DNA from: JAGXKT01 sp964531695
GTDB lineage: Bacteria; Planctomycetota; Phycisphaerae; SM23-33
Length of the DNA stretch: 64,000 bases
Reading direction: 5' to 3'
Assembly: GCA_964531695.1 (NCBI GenBank)
Contig: CAZHEH010000001.1
Location: 270,524 to 334,523 of the forward strand
The first letter of the stretch is position 1; each line of letters opens with the position of its first letter. Below the pieces are notes generated by a model. It did no database searches and was not told the DNA's origin. It saw nothing but the letters and a program-made list of their open reading frames with translations. Both the position numbers and the translations under genes were made by a program. Of the stretch, positions 17,084-25,971 are shown in pieces.

Positions 17084-17788
17084 ATGCCGAGCAAGCGTGT
17101 TATCATCGTGGAAGACGAGCCGGACATGGCCGAGCTTGTCGCCATGAACCTCCAGCGGGAGCATTACGAGACGGAGATCTTCTCGGACGGCATCAGCGCG
17201 GTGGAGGCGATCCGCTCCGCCCCGCCCGACCTCGTGGTACTCGACATCATGCTGCCGCGGATGTCCGGCACGGAGGTGTTGCGCGAGCTGCGCAGCGACC
17301 CGCGCACCTCGGGCGTGCCGGTGATCGTGCTGACGGCCAAGACGGCCGAGGGCGACGTCGTCGCGGGGCTCCAGCTCGGCGCCGACGACTACGTGACCAA
17401 GCCGTTCAGCATGTCGGTGCTGCTGGCGCGCGTCTCGGCCGTGCTGCGTCGCGCGGAGGCCACGGGCGACTCCGACCGGCGCGTGTTGTCGGTCGGCCCG
17501 ATCCGCATCAACCAGGACATGCACCGCGTCGCCGTGGAAGGCGAGCCGGTCTCCCTCACCCCGACCGAGTTCAAGCTGCTGGCGACGCTGGTGGGCGCCC
17601 GCGGCCGCGTGCTGACCCGCGACCAGCTCATCAACCACATCCTCGGAGTCAACGCGGTTGTGACCGACCGCACCGTCGACGTTCATCTGGCCGCGCTGCG
17701 GCGCAAGCTCGGGAAGGCGAAGAAGTACATCGAGACCGTCCGCGGCGTCGGCTACCGGATCGCGGTCGAGCAAGATGAAACACCATAG
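17084..17788 (+). CDS. phoB: Phosphate regulon response regulator PhoB
   Basis: A 234-residue response regulator. The receiver domain (1-120) has the acidic pair EDE near residue 10, the phosphoacceptor Asp54 in VVLDIMLPRMSG, the switch Thr in VIVLTAKTAEGD and Lys in DDYVTKPFS. The C-terminal winged helix of the OmpR/PhoB class (about 135-230) includes LTPTEFKLLATLV and RTVDVHLAALRRKLGKAKKYI, ending RGVGYRI. Divergent from pstS and overlapping the kinase gene by 14 bases, so it is the phosphate regulator by context. Confidence 0.93.
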   Translation: MPSKRVIIVEDEPDMAELVAMNLQREHYETEIFSDGISAVEAIRSAPPDLVVLDIMLPRMSGTEVLRELRSDPRTSGVPVIVLTAKTAEGDVVAGLQLGADDYVTKPFSMSVLLARVSAVLRRAEATGDSDRRVLSVGPIRINQDMHRVAVEGEPVSLTPTEFKLLATLVGARGRVLTRDQLINHILGVNAVVTDRTVDVHLAALRRKLGKAKKYIETVRGVGYRIAVEQDETP

Positions 17789-19577
17789 CTTCTTCCTCCG
17801 CCTCTTCGGCGGCAACCTGCTGCTTGTCGCCGTGATCATCACCTTCGGGTTCGCCGTCTCCTACCGCTACCTCAACCGGCAGTATCTGCAGCGGGACACG
17901 GCCGACCAGCAGCGCGTGGCCGAAGTCTTGGCCGGGACCCTCGAGAGCCGCTGGCCCGCGCCTCCCGAGGCGCCCACTCGCGCGGAGATGCAACCCCTTT
18001 GCCGCAAGCTGATGGCGGGCTCGGACCTCCGGCTGACCGTGATGTCGCACCCGGACGGACGGGTCCTCGGCGACAGCGAAGCCGACCCCGCCACGATGGA
18101 GCCCCACAGAACCCCGGACCGACCCGAGGTACTGGCCGCCATGAACGGCCGGACGGGCCAATCCACGCGCGAGAGCGAGACGCTTGGGGTGCAATTCCGG
18201 TACATCGCCGTGCCGGTACGCCGGGACGGGCAGGTCGTCGGCGCGGTCCGTGTCGCCAAGCGGGTCACCACCATCGCCCGAGGTCAGGACTACGTCAGAC
18301 AGGCGCTGCTCTGGGCGGGGCTCGCCGGCGCGGTCGCGGCCGTGCTGTTGGGCCTGCTGATCAGTTGGATCTGGTACCGCCCGCTTCGTCAGATCGCTCA
18401 CGCCGCCGGCAAGATCGCCTCGGGCAACCTGACGCACCGGGCGCACATACGTGGCCCGGGGGAAATGGAGGATTTGGCACGCGCCCTGAACGAAATGCGG
18501 AGCAGCTTGGCCACGCAGATGGGCCTGGCCGCCCGCGAGCGGAAGAACCTCAAGGCGGTGGTCACCAACCTGGACAACGGTATCGTGGCGCTCGACCGGG
18601 ACCGCAGCATTTCCTATATGAACCGCGTGGCGATCGAGCTGATGGCCCCGGGTGAATCGGACGTGGTCGGGCGGAATGTGCAATCGGTCATCCGCATCGT
18701 GGACGTGATCGACATGCTGACCCAGGTCCCCCCCGGCGGGCGGCTGAGCCGCCAGGTCGAAGTGGAACGCGGGCAGAGGCGCGTCGTGCTCGACTTGACC
18801 GTCACCGACGTGTCCGAAGGAGAAACCGAGGGGATCTGCACGCTGCTGACGGCCCACAACGTCACGGAGATCACCCGCACGGCCCGTATGAAGGCCGAGT
18901 TCGTAGCCAACGCCTCGCACGAGCTTCGCACGCCGTTGGCGACGATCAAGGCCACGGCCGAGTCGCTCACCGCGGTCGGCGCGGGCGACGAAGAGGCGAT
19001 GGGCAAGTTCGTGTCCATCCTTCTACGGAACGTCCAGCGGCTGGAGAACCTGACCAACGACCTGCTGGACCTGCACCTGGTCGAGGGCGCCCGCAGCAAG
19101 TTGCGGCTTGAGGAGATCGTGCTGGGGGAGATGGTCAGTTGGGTGCGGGCGAACTTCGGCGAGAGCGCCCGCAAGAAGGGCGTGGAGCTGACGGCCAAGG
19201 CGGACGAGCCCGACCACCGGCTGCGATCCGACCGGAAGCTCATCGAGCTGATCGTGCAGAACCTCGTGGACAACGCCATCAAGTTCACGCCGGCCGGCGG
19301 CGAGGTCACGTGCCGCTACGAGCGGAACGGCTCCGGGACGATCCTGCGCGTGTCCGACACCGGCTGCGGCATCCCGCCCGAGATTCGGTCGCGCGTCTTC
19401 GAACGGTTCTTCCAGGCCGACCCGTCCCGCAGCGGAGACACGAACCACCGCGGCACCGGGCTCGGGCTGGCCATCGTCAAGCACGCCGTCGAACAGCTCG
19501 GCGCACAGATCGAACTCCGCAGCGAAGTCGGCGAAGGGACGACCATCGACGTGATCATCCCGAATCGAGAACTGTAG
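17775..19577 (+). CDS. phoR: Phosphate regulon sensor histidine kinase PhoR
   Basis: A 600-residue membrane sensor kinase. One membrane helix near residues 8-30, an extracytoplasmic domain of about 140 residues, a second helix near 175-197 (GLAGAVAAVLLGLLISWIW), then HAMP (residues about 198-250), PAS-like (LDRDRSISYMNRVAIELM), HisKA with the phosphoacceptor His in ANASHELRTPLATIK, and HATPase_c with N-box NLVDNAIKFTPAGG, G1 DTGCGIPP, F-box RFFQAD and G2 GTGLGLAIVKH. The large sensor domain is longer than in E. coli PhoR and resembles the Gram-positive PhoR/WalK layout. Coupled to phoB by overlap. Confidence 0.9.
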   Translation: MKHHSFFLRLFGGNLLLVAVIITFGFAVSYRYLNRQYLQRDTADQQRVAEVLAGTLESRWPAPPEAPTRAEMQPLCRKLMAGSDLRLTVMSHPDGRVLGDSEADPATMEPHRTPDRPEVLAAMNGRTGQSTRESETLGVQFRYIAVPVRRDGQVVGAVRVAKRVTTIARGQDYVRQALLWAGLAGAVAAVLLGLLISWIWYRPLRQIAHAAGKIASGNLTHRAHIRGPGEMEDLARALNEMRSSLATQMGLAARERKNLKAVVTNLDNGIVALDRDRSISYMNRVAIELMAPGESDVVGRNVQSVIRIVDVIDMLTQVPPGGRLSRQVEVERGQRRVVLDLTVTDVSEGETEGICTLLTAHNVTEITRTARMKAEFVANASHELRTPLATIKATAESLTAVGAGDEEAMGKFVSILLRNVQRLENLTNDLLDLHLVEGARSKLRLEEIVLGEMVSWVRANFGESARKKGVELTAKADEPDHRLRSDRKLIELIVQNLVDNAIKFTPAGGEVTCRYERNGSGTILRVSDTGCGIPPEIRSRVFERFFQADPSRSGDTNHRGTGLGLAIVKHAVEQLGAQIELRSEVGEGTTIDVIIPNREL

Positions 19578-19587
19578 CGCCGCCGGG

Positions 19588-21429
19588 CTACTCCACCGTC
19601 ACGCTCTTGGCGAGGTTCCGGGGTTTGTCCACGTTGCAGCCGCGTGCCGTGGCCGCGTGGTAGGCCAGGAGCTGGAGCGGGATGACCGTCAGGATCGGAC
19701 TCAGCGGCACGGGGCAGTCGGGGATGTAGATCACGTGATCGCTGAAGCGCTGGATTTCCTCGTCCCCCTCGGTCGCCACGGCGATGATCTTACCGTCGCG
19801 CGCCCGGACCTCCTCGATGTTGCCGAAGATCTTGCCGTAGGTCGCGCATCGCGGGGCGATGAACACGACCGGCATGCCCTCGTTGATCAGCGCGATCGGC
19901 CCGTGCTTCATCTCCGCCGCGGGCAGTCCCTCGGCGTGGATGTAACTGATTTCCTTGAGCTTCAGCGCGCCTTCGAGGGCAACGGGGTAATTATAGCCCC
20001 GGCCGAGGAACAGCCAGTTCTCGCGGTGGCAGTGCTCCTCGGCGATCTGCCGGATGTATTCCGACTGGGTGAGGATCTGCTCGATCTTGTCGGGCAGCTC
20101 ATAGAGGGCGCGGAGATAGTCGGCCATCGTCGACTGCGACATGAACCGCCGCCGTCCGAGCAGCAGCGCAATCAGCGTCTCGGCGATGACCTGCCCGGTG
20201 AACGCCTTGGTCGAGGCCACGCCGATCTCAGGCCCGGCGTGCAGGTACACGCCGGCGTCCGTCTCGCGGGCGGTTGTAGAGCCCACGACATTGACGATGC
20301 CGAGGGCCAGGGCCCCCTTCTCCTTCGCCTCGCGCAGGGCGGCCAACGTGTCGGCCGTCTCGCCCGACTGGCTGATGGCGACGAAGGTCGTGCCCTCCTC
20401 GATGATCGGGTTCCGGTAGCGGAACTCGCTGGCGTACTCGACTTCGGTCGGGATATGGGCCAGGTCCTCGAAGAGGAACTCCCCCACCAGCCCGGCGTGC
20501 CAGGCCGTGCCGCAGGCCGAGAGGATCATCTTCCGGGTCTTGACCAGCTCGCGGGTGACGTCCCGCAGGCCGCCGAGCAGCACCCGGTTCTCGCGGAGGT
20601 CGATCCGGCCGCGGAGCGACTGCCGGGCGACCTCCCCCTGCTCCATGATCTCCTTGAGCATGAAGTGCGGGTAGCCGCCCTTGGCGATCTCCTCGAGGGA
20701 CCACTCGAGCTGCTGGACTTCCTTCGTGACGGGCACGTTGTCGATGGTCATCGTCCGCATGCCCTCGCGCCCGATGACGACCATCTCGTTGTCGTTGAGA
20801 TACACCACGTTCGCGGTATGACCAAGAATCGCCGAGGCGTCCGAGGCGACGACGTACTCCTCGTCGCCCACGCCGACGATGAGCGGGCTGCCCTTGCGGG
20901 CCGCCACGAGCTTGTCCGGCTCATCCACGGACATCACGGCGATGCCGTAAGTGCCGTCGACCTCGCGCAGGGCCCGCTGCACGGCCTCCTCCAGCGACTC
21001 GCAGCCGTCCGTGTAGAACTCGCCGATCAGGTTCGCCAGCACCTCGGTGTCCGTCTCGCTGGCGAAGGTGTGGCCCTTGCCGAGCAAGAACTGCTTCAGC
21101 GTGGAGTAGTTGTCGATGATGCCGTTGTGGACCAGGGCGATCCGACCGCTGTCGTCGCAGTGCGGATGGGCGTTGACCTCGTTCGGCGCGCCGTGGGTGG
21201 CCCAGCGGGTATGGGCAATGCCAACCGTGCCGTGCTGAAGCTCCTTGTCGGCGACGGCCATCTCCTCGACCACGGCCACGCGCCCGGGGGCCTTCTGTAT
21301 GTGAAGCGCCCCGCCGTCGCACACGCAAACGCCCGCCGAGTCGTACCCGCGGTATTCCAGTCGCTTCAGACCTTCGACCAACAGGTTGGCGGCCTTCTTC
21401 TGCCCGATGTAGCCGACGATTCCGCACAT
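19588..21429 (-). CDS. glmS: Glutamine--fructose-6-phosphate aminotransferase (isomerizing)
   Basis: A 613-residue full-length GlmS. The N-terminal glutaminase begins MCGIVGYIG with nucleophile Cys2 after Met removal; RWATHGAPNEVNAHPH and VHNGIIDN are its substrate loops. Two SIS isomerase domains follow (SACGTAWHAGL, AISQSGETADTLAAL, EIGVASTKAFTGQVIAETL). The C-terminus ends DKPRNLAKSVTVE, the invariant GlmS tail. It makes glucosamine-6-phosphate for peptidoglycan, LPS and UDP-GlcNAc. It converges with phoR, stops 10 bases apart. No glmS ribozyme is evident in the upstream region, where the mlaE start lies 189 bases away. Confidence 0.97.
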   Translation of the reverse strand: MCGIVGYIGQKKAANLLVEGLKRLEYRGYDSAGVCVCDGGALHIQKAPGRVAVVEEMAVADKELQHGTVGIAHTRWATHGAPNEVNAHPHCDDSGRIALVHNGIIDNYSTLKQFLLGKGHTFASETDTEVLANLIGEFYTDGCESLEEAVQRALREVDGTYGIAVMSVDEPDKLVAARKGSPLIVGVGDEEYVVASDASAILGHTANVVYLNDNEMVVIGREGMRTMTIDNVPVTKEVQQLEWSLEEIAKGGYPHFMLKEIMEQGEVARQSLRGRIDLRENRVLLGGLRDVTRELVKTRKMILSACGTAWHAGLVGEFLFEDLAHIPTEVEYASEFRYRNPIIEEGTTFVAISQSGETADTLAALREAKEKGALALGIVNVVGSTTARETDAGVYLHAGPEIGVASTKAFTGQVIAETLIALLLGRRRFMSQSTMADYLRALYELPDKIEQILTQSEYIRQIAEEHCHRENWLFLGRGYNYPVALEGALKLKEISYIHAEGLPAAEMKHGPIALINEGMPVVFIAPRCATYGKIFGNIEEVRARDGKIIAVATEGDEEIQRFSDHVIYIPDCPVPLSPILTVIPLQLLAYHAATARGCNVDKPRNLAKSVTVE

Positions 21430-21617
21430 GCGCTTGCTCCGTTGAGGTCGCTGACGATTCCGTGCCTATACCGCGGCCGGGCGGCGGCAGGTTCGGGCAT
21501 TATCCGGCAGAACGCCGAATCAGACAAGCATCGAAGCCCCGAGCCCGCGAGCTGTGGCTTGATTCGCCGCCGCCACGCGGCTATCAAGGAGCGGGCGGGC
21601 AAGGAAGGACTACGCAC

Positions 21618-22427
21618 GTGCTGGCGCTGCTCGGAAAGCATACGATCCATACCCTCAGCGGTTTCGGCAACTTCTGCCGGTTCTCGGGGCGGTCGATGGC
21701 ATGGTCCATCCGCTCGGGATTCCACCCGAGGTCGCTGCGCCTGCTCATGCCGCAGCTCTTTGACATCGGCACGCGGAGCGTCCCCGTGCTGATGGTCACC
21801 GGGGCCTTCGTCGGCATGGTGCTGGCGGTGCAGGCGATCAGTCAGTTCAAGGCACTGGGCCTGGTAGCGCCGATGGGCACGCTGGTGAACCTCTCGGTGC
21901 TGCGCGAGCTGGGGCCGGTGCTGGCGGCCGTGATGCTCGCGGGGCGCGTCGGCGGCGGCCTGACCGCGGAACTGGGCACCATGCGCGTCACCGAGCAGAT
22001 CGACGCCCTGACCGCCATGGGCGCGCACCCCCTACGCACGCTGGTCGTGCCGAGGTTCCTGGCGTGCATTCTGCTGATTCCGGTGCTGGTGCTCTACACG
22101 AGCTTCATGGGCATCATCGGCGGGTACGCGATCAGCGTGGCGGTGTACAACGTCGACGGGGGGCAATTCTGGGCCCACGCCCAGACGCAGGTGACGCTGT
22201 TCGACGTGTTCTACGGGCCGATCAAGAGCTTGTTCTTCGGCGGGGCCATCGGGCTGATCTGCTGTTACAAGGGGTTCCGCTGCGCACCCGGGGCGGCCGG
22301 GGTCGGGCGGGCCTGCACGCAGGCGTTCGTGGTCTCCTGCCTGGCGATCCTCACGCTGGACCTGTTCCTCGGGATGTTCCTCAACACGCTCCAGACCTTT
22401 TGGTATGGTGTGCGTATCTTCCTGTAG
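21618..22427 (+). CDS. mlaE: MlaE-family lipid ABC transporter permease
   Basis: A 269-residue inner-membrane permease of the MlaE/TTC/YrbE family, which moves phospholipids between the membranes. Start at GTG 21618 with AAGGA 12 bases upstream. Diagnostic segments: RSVPVLMVTGAFVGMVLAVQ, LGPVLAAVMLAGRVGGGLTA, ELGTMRVTEQIDALTAMG and HPLRTLVVPRFLAC. About five membrane helices. The usual partners mlaF (ATPase) and mlaD (MCE protein) are not next to it, which is unusual; the following gene is a small DUF962-like protein. Confidence 0.88.
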   Translation: MLALLGKHTIHTLSGFGNFCRFSGRSMAWSIRSGFHPRSLRLLMPQLFDIGTRSVPVLMVTGAFVGMVLAVQAISQFKALGLVAPMGTLVNLSVLRELGPVLAAVMLAGRVGGGLTAELGTMRVTEQIDALTAMGAHPLRTLVVPRFLACILLIPVLVLYTSFMGIIGGYAISVAVYNVDGGQFWAHAQTQVTLFDVFYGPIKSLFFGGAIGLICCYKGFRCAPGAAGVGRACTQAFVVSCLAILTLDLFLGMFLNTLQTFWYGVRIFL

Positions 22428-22560
22428 CCGGAAAGGGCTTTTCCGCATGGAAAGCACGGAGAACGCCGAGCCACAACGGATGGGACACGGCGGGCGGCGC
22501 CCTTCGGAACCTCCGTGCCCCATGTGGTAGGATGGCGGGCCCGAAGGCGGAGCGAACGAA

Positions 22561-22803
22561 GTGTGGAAGCCCATCGACAAGTGGCGAAAGCGGCACCGTA
22601 ACCCGACGAATTTCTACCTGCACATGATCGGGATCCCGATGTGCTTCGTCGCGGCCCCGATTTGCCTGCTGCTGGAGGAGTTCGTTTTGGCGATCGGGCT
22701 GTTCGTGCTCGGCTACGCCCTGCAGTTCATCGGGCACATCGTCGAGGGCAACCGAAGCGGCGAGGAGATGCTCATCCGAAAACTCCTCCGCAAGGGCAAG
22801 TAG
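22561..22803 (+). CDS. Small DUF962/Mpo1-like membrane protein
   Basis: An 80-residue protein starting at GTG 22561 behind GGAGCG. It opens KWRKRHRNPTNFYLHMIGIPM, then two hydrophobic segments (CFVAAPICLLLEE and LAIGLFVLGYALQFIGH), and ends with a basic tail. The paired His residues (H-x-N..N-x-x-x-H-x-x-GIP, and FIGHIVEGN) match DUF962 proteins, related to yeast Mpo1, a membrane dioxygenase of 2-hydroxy fatty acids. It is shorter than most DUF962 proteins. Convergent with the diguanylate cyclase, 14 bases apart. Confidence 0.7.
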   Translation: MWKPIDKWRKRHRNPTNFYLHMIGIPMCFVAAPICLLLEEFVLAIGLFVLGYALQFIGHIVEGNRSGEEMLIRKLLRKGK

Positions 22804-22817
22804 GCGCTCCCCCGCTA

Positions 22818-24029
22818 TTACGCCCCGATGATGCGAATGCCGTTCTTGCCGGCACGCTTCGCCTGGTCGAGCGCCCGGTCGGCCGAGCGGAGCAACTCGC
22901 GGCACGTGGTGCCGTCCCCGGGGTAATTCGCCAGCCCGCCCGAGATCGACAGCACCCCGGCCGCCTCCGGGCCCAGCGATGGGAACTCCATGCCTTCCAC
23001 GGCCCGGCGGAATCGGTCCGCCAGGTCGTACGCGCTTTCCAACGGCTCGCTGCCCGGATCGCGCGGCGGATCGGAATCCCAGAAGAGTACGGCGAACTCG
23101 TCCCCGCCGATCCGCGCGACGATATCCTGGCTGCGGGTGATCTCGCGCATCATGGCGGCCGTCTCGCGGAGGATCTCGTCCCCCGCGGCGTGTCCGTACG
23201 TGTCGTTGTACTGCTTCAGGTCGTCGATGTCGTACAGCAGCAGCGTCACCCGGTAGCCGCGGCCCTCGGCCTGTGCGAGAATGCGATCCGTCAGATGGTA
23301 GAAGTACCTGCGGTTGTACGCGCCGGTGAGGTGATCGGTGACGGCCAGGCGATGGAGCGATTCCGTGCGCTCGGCCGTGGAGACCAGGGCCGGCATGCAA
23401 CTCCTCAGGTCGCCCAGCAGTGGATCGTCCGCTCGGTCCCCCGAGCCGGACCACGGGGCCACCAGCGCTCGGGGCGCATCCTCCATCGTCAGCAGCAGCG
23501 GCTCGGCGTCCTCGGGCAGGTCATCGGCGTCCACCCAGCGTGCGGCCACGCCCAGGCGGCGCGCCACCAGCTCGGCCACCGCCTCCTCCAGCGACGCCAT
23601 GCCGCGCGCGGCGTCGATCAGCCGGGACACCTCCTCGCACGTCAGCCCGTCGCCGTGTGCCGGGCGCGTCGGCTTCGGCTCGGACGCCGCCAGCGCAATC
23701 CGCCGCCAGTCGGCCGAGTTCGGCGGGCAGATGAAGTAGTCGTCCAGCACGTCGCCCCGGAGGGAGCGCGCCGCGGGTTCATCCGCCGGGTCGCACAGCG
23801 CGATCAGCCGCGCGTCGCCCTGCAGCCGCCGTGCCGCACGCGACAGGCCGGGCAATTCCGAGCCCCGCGCCGACAGCACCACCGCCGGCCAGCGGCGGCG
23901 AGACAGCTCGACCAACCCCTCATACGCGTCCCCCCGCGCGATCACGCCCTCGGCGCCGCCCGGCGCGTACCGGCCCAGTTCGCCGGCCACGTCGTCGCCG
24001 CCCAAAACGAGCGTTCGCGCGCGACTCAC
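22818..24029 (-). CDS. Diguanylate cyclase (GGDEF) with degenerate receiver-like N-terminus
   Basis: Encodes 403 residues. The C-terminal GGDEF domain (about 230-400) carries the active-site motif RIGGDEF near 306-312, the substrate Asp/Asn segment LLYDIDDLKQYNDTYGH, and an intact inhibitory site RSQD (299-302). It should make cyclic di-GMP. The first 110 residues look like a receiver fold (TLVLGGDD; WPAVVLSARGSELPGL; ARLIALCDPADE) but the phosphoacceptor position is Ser, not Asp. Start is GTG 24029, which overlaps the stop of the upstream gene (GTGA), so the two are translationally coupled. Confidence 0.85.
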   Translation of the reverse strand: MSRARTLVLGGDDVAGELGRYAPGGAEGVIARGDAYEGLVELSRRRWPAVVLSARGSELPGLSRAARRLQGDARLIALCDPADEPAARSLRGDVLDDYFICPPNSADWRRIALAASEPKPTRPAHGDGLTCEEVSRLIDAARGMASLEEAVAELVARRLGVAARWVDADDLPEDAEPLLLTMEDAPRALVAPWSGSGDRADDPLLGDLRSCMPALVSTAERTESLHRLAVTDHLTGAYNRRYFYHLTDRILAQAEGRGYRVTLLLYDIDDLKQYNDTYGHAAGDEILRETAAMMREITRSQDIVARIGGDEFAVLFWDSDPPRDPGSEPLESAYDLADRFRRAVEGMEFPSLGPEAAGVLSISGGLANYPGDGTTCRELLRSADRALDQAKRAGKNGIRIIGA

Positions 24030-24661
24030 GTCGGGTCCTCCAGCAGCGCTGCCAGTTCCTCGGGGCTCAGCAGGTGCCGGGCATGATACGGGGACTCCTC
24101 CTCGCCCTTTTCGTCCCGCGGTTCCGGCTCGGGCGCGGGCTCGGGCGGCTCCCGCTCGCTTCGCCAGAAGCCCGCCTCCGCCTCGTCCTCCGCCTGATCG
24201 GGGGGCGGCTCGGGGCTCGCCGACGCGGCCGCCTCGCGCCCGGCGGCGGGGTGCGGCTCCCACGCGCCCTCGGGCTGCCGGTGGGGACTCCTCGGCTCCG
24301 TCGACTCGGGCGGCGTCTCCGCCCAGCGCCGCGCGGAACGGGCCACCTCGTGCACCAACTCGTCGGCCGAAGTCAGGCGCACGCCAGCCAGCTCGTCGGC
24401 GGTGAGATCGCCGGGCAGCGCGCCGACGCCCAGCAGGTCGACCTCCATCTCGCGGGCCAGCGCCAGCAACGGCAGATGCCGACGGCTCAACAGCGACAAC
24501 TCCACCACGAGTACGGCGGTGGGCGCGCACAGCAACTCGGCCGCCGCCTCGTACGGGCTGGATACGCGCACACAGCCCCCCGGCACGGCGCCGACGGCGC
24601 CGCCCTCGCGCGCCAGGAACACCGTGCGCGCCGGGGCCGGCCCTGTATGCTGTTCGTCCAT
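24026..24661 (-). CDS. Partner protein of the diguanylate cyclase, receiver-like fold
   Basis: A 211-residue protein starting at ATG 24661. Residues about 10-110 resemble a degenerate receiver: ARTVFLAREGG as first strand, TAVLVVELSLLSRRHLPLL where a receiver has its phosphoacceptor strand (Glu in place of Asp), and VDLLGVGALPGDL as the next strand. Residues 120-190 are a Pro/Glu/Arg-rich, probably disordered linker. The tail ends HARHLLSPEELAALLEDP, a possible docking helix. I do not recognise a named family. Overlap with the cyclase start argues for a physical or regulatory partnership. Confidence 0.6.
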   Translation of the reverse strand: MDEQHTGPAPARTVFLAREGGAVGAVPGGCVRVSSPYEAAAELLCAPTAVLVVELSLLSRRHLPLLALAREMEVDLLGVGALPGDLTADELAGVRLTSADELVHEVARSARRWAETPPESTEPRSPHRQPEGAWEPHPAAGREAAASASPEPPPDQAEDEAEAGFWRSEREPPEPAPEPEPRDEKGEEESPYHARHLLSPEELAALLEDPT

Positions 24662-24762
24662 GACTTGCCGCCTCCTCCGAACCGCTCCCTGAACCATCTT
24701 ACGGGCCATCGGCGGTTCCGTCAATCCGCCAAGGCGGCGCGTCAAGGGCAATTCAGGCCTAA

Positions 24763-25440
24763 TCAGTCGTCTTCCTCCTCGTCGTCGTCATCGCCTTCCG
24801 GTGCGTGGGCGATAAACAGCTCCTCCATGGCCGAGAGCCACGCGGGGATGTCCTTCGGCAGGCGGGAGGTGATGAGATTCTCGTCGCGGACGACCTCCGC
24901 GTCCCGATAGTCCGCCCCGGCGGCCTTCAACTCCTCCACCACGCCGGAGTAGCAGGTCATCTGCTTGTCCTCGACCACCCCGGCGGTGATGAGCACCTGC
25001 GGGCCGTGGCATATCGCCGCAACCGGCTTGCCGTCCTCGTACATCTCCGCCGCGAATTCGACGATGTCGTCGTCCTCGCGGATCTTCTCCGGGGCGGCGC
25101 CGCCGGGCAGCACCAGCGCGTGGAAGTCCTCCGAGTCCACGTCGTCGACGGCCGCCTGAATCAGCAGGTGCACATCCGCGTCGTAGGCCTTCACCTCGCC
25201 GACCTCGGTTCCGATCACGGTGACCTCGGCGCCGCGGTTGGTCAGGAAGGCCAGCGGCATCATGGCCTCCTGGCTCTGGAAGCCCTCCCCGGTCAGCATC
25301 GCCACCTTCATGCCCGCCAGCGGCAGGCCGGCCTCGCCCATGTCGTCCTCATCGTGGTCGTCGGCGGCCGCACCCAGCGGCGCCAGCACGAGGCCCGCCA
25401 CCAGTGCCGCGAACGTCATCGTCAGCAGCATCGTACGCAT
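24763..25440 (-). CDS. Exported DJ-1/PfpI family protein
   Basis: Encodes 225 residues. A signal peptide (MRTMLLTMTFAALVAGLVLAPLGAAA) precedes an Asp/Glu/His-rich stretch, then a DJ-1/PfpI domain from residue 43 (MKVAMLTGEGFQSQE, the family glutamate at about 52). The nucleophile elbow is VAAICHGPQVL with Cys144 and His145. Ends in an acidic tail. The family contains deglycases, chaperones and proteases of the cytoplasm; an exported version is less common. A mature domain with intact Cys-His and Glu suggests activity, but which reaction cannot be told. Confidence 0.85.
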   Translation of the reverse strand: MRTMLLTMTFAALVAGLVLAPLGAAADDHDEDDMGEAGLPLAGMKVAMLTGEGFQSQEAMMPLAFLTNRGAEVTVIGTEVGEVKAYDADVHLLIQAAVDDVDSEDFHALVLPGGAAPEKIREDDDIVEFAAEMYEDGKPVAAICHGPQVLITAGVVEDKQMTCYSGVVEELKAAGADYRDAEVVRDENLITSRLPKDIPAWLSAMEELFIAHAPEGDDDDEEEDD

Positions 25441-25677
25441 AGTCGATCTCCCTGTTTCGGCGTCGGCGCCGAACGTTCGCCGGCGCGCACCCTGCGCGCG
25501 GAACGGCGCCACGCACAAGTCTATGCGCGCGGGCCGAACCGGTCCGTCGCGATCGCCCGCAAGCGGGCCTGAGGCACACGGCCGTGCCTTACGGGACCGT
25601 CAAGGCGGCAAAGCCGGAGGCCCGACGCCTCAGGCGGCTGGACGTTCCGGCGCTCGCGTCCGATATCATCTCAGGAG

Positions 25678-25971
25678 ATGCCGCGCCGCAAGCCCATCCA
25701 GATCGCCTGCCCCGAGCACCACAAGCTCGTGCGGGGCACATATGCCTGCGAGCCGGACGGCCGGTACGCCCTCGGCGCGGATGGCAAGTTCTCGCTCGAC
25801 CTTGTCGAGTGCGACCAGGACGATGGCCGGTGCGCCCAGACCCTCTGTGCCCTGCACCGCTATAACCGCCGCGGCCCCGGAACCTGGTACCCGGACAGCG
25901 TCTACGCCTTGCCCGACCGCTCGGCGGGCGCGCCCGAGCCGCAGCCCGACCCCGACGCCGGGCTGTTCTGA
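25678..25971 (+). CDS. Small Cys/His-containing hypothetical protein
   Basis: A 97-residue frame from ATG 25678; AGGAG sits directly ahead of the ATG, closer than usual. Cysteines and histidines are clustered: ACPEHHKLVRGTYAC, VECDQDDGRCAQTLCALHRYN. This spacing could bind a metal, though no known zinc-ribbon pattern is matched exactly. The C-terminus is Pro/Asp-rich. No signal peptide. The conserved-looking core and codon use suggest a real gene. Family unknown. The 290 bases after it hold no gene, only a C9 run at 26200-26208. Confidence 0.5.
   Translation: MPRRKPIQIACPEHHKLVRGTYACEPDGRYALGADGKFSLDLVECDQDDGRCAQTLCALHRYNRRGPGTWYPDSVYALPDRSAGAPEPQPDPDAGLF

Noticed and set aside
21430..21617. 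glmS ribozyme or riboswitch
   Set aside because: The upstream region of glmS is only 188 bases to the mlaE start and shows none of the conserved ribozyme core that I could recognise.
19657..21792. Very long plus-strand open frame opposite glmS
   Set aside because: Antisense to an intact, well-conserved gene. High GC leaves few stops on the opposite strand; the translation is Arg/Gly/Val-rich and matches no family. The same holds for long frames opposite the GH10-GH62 protein and others.
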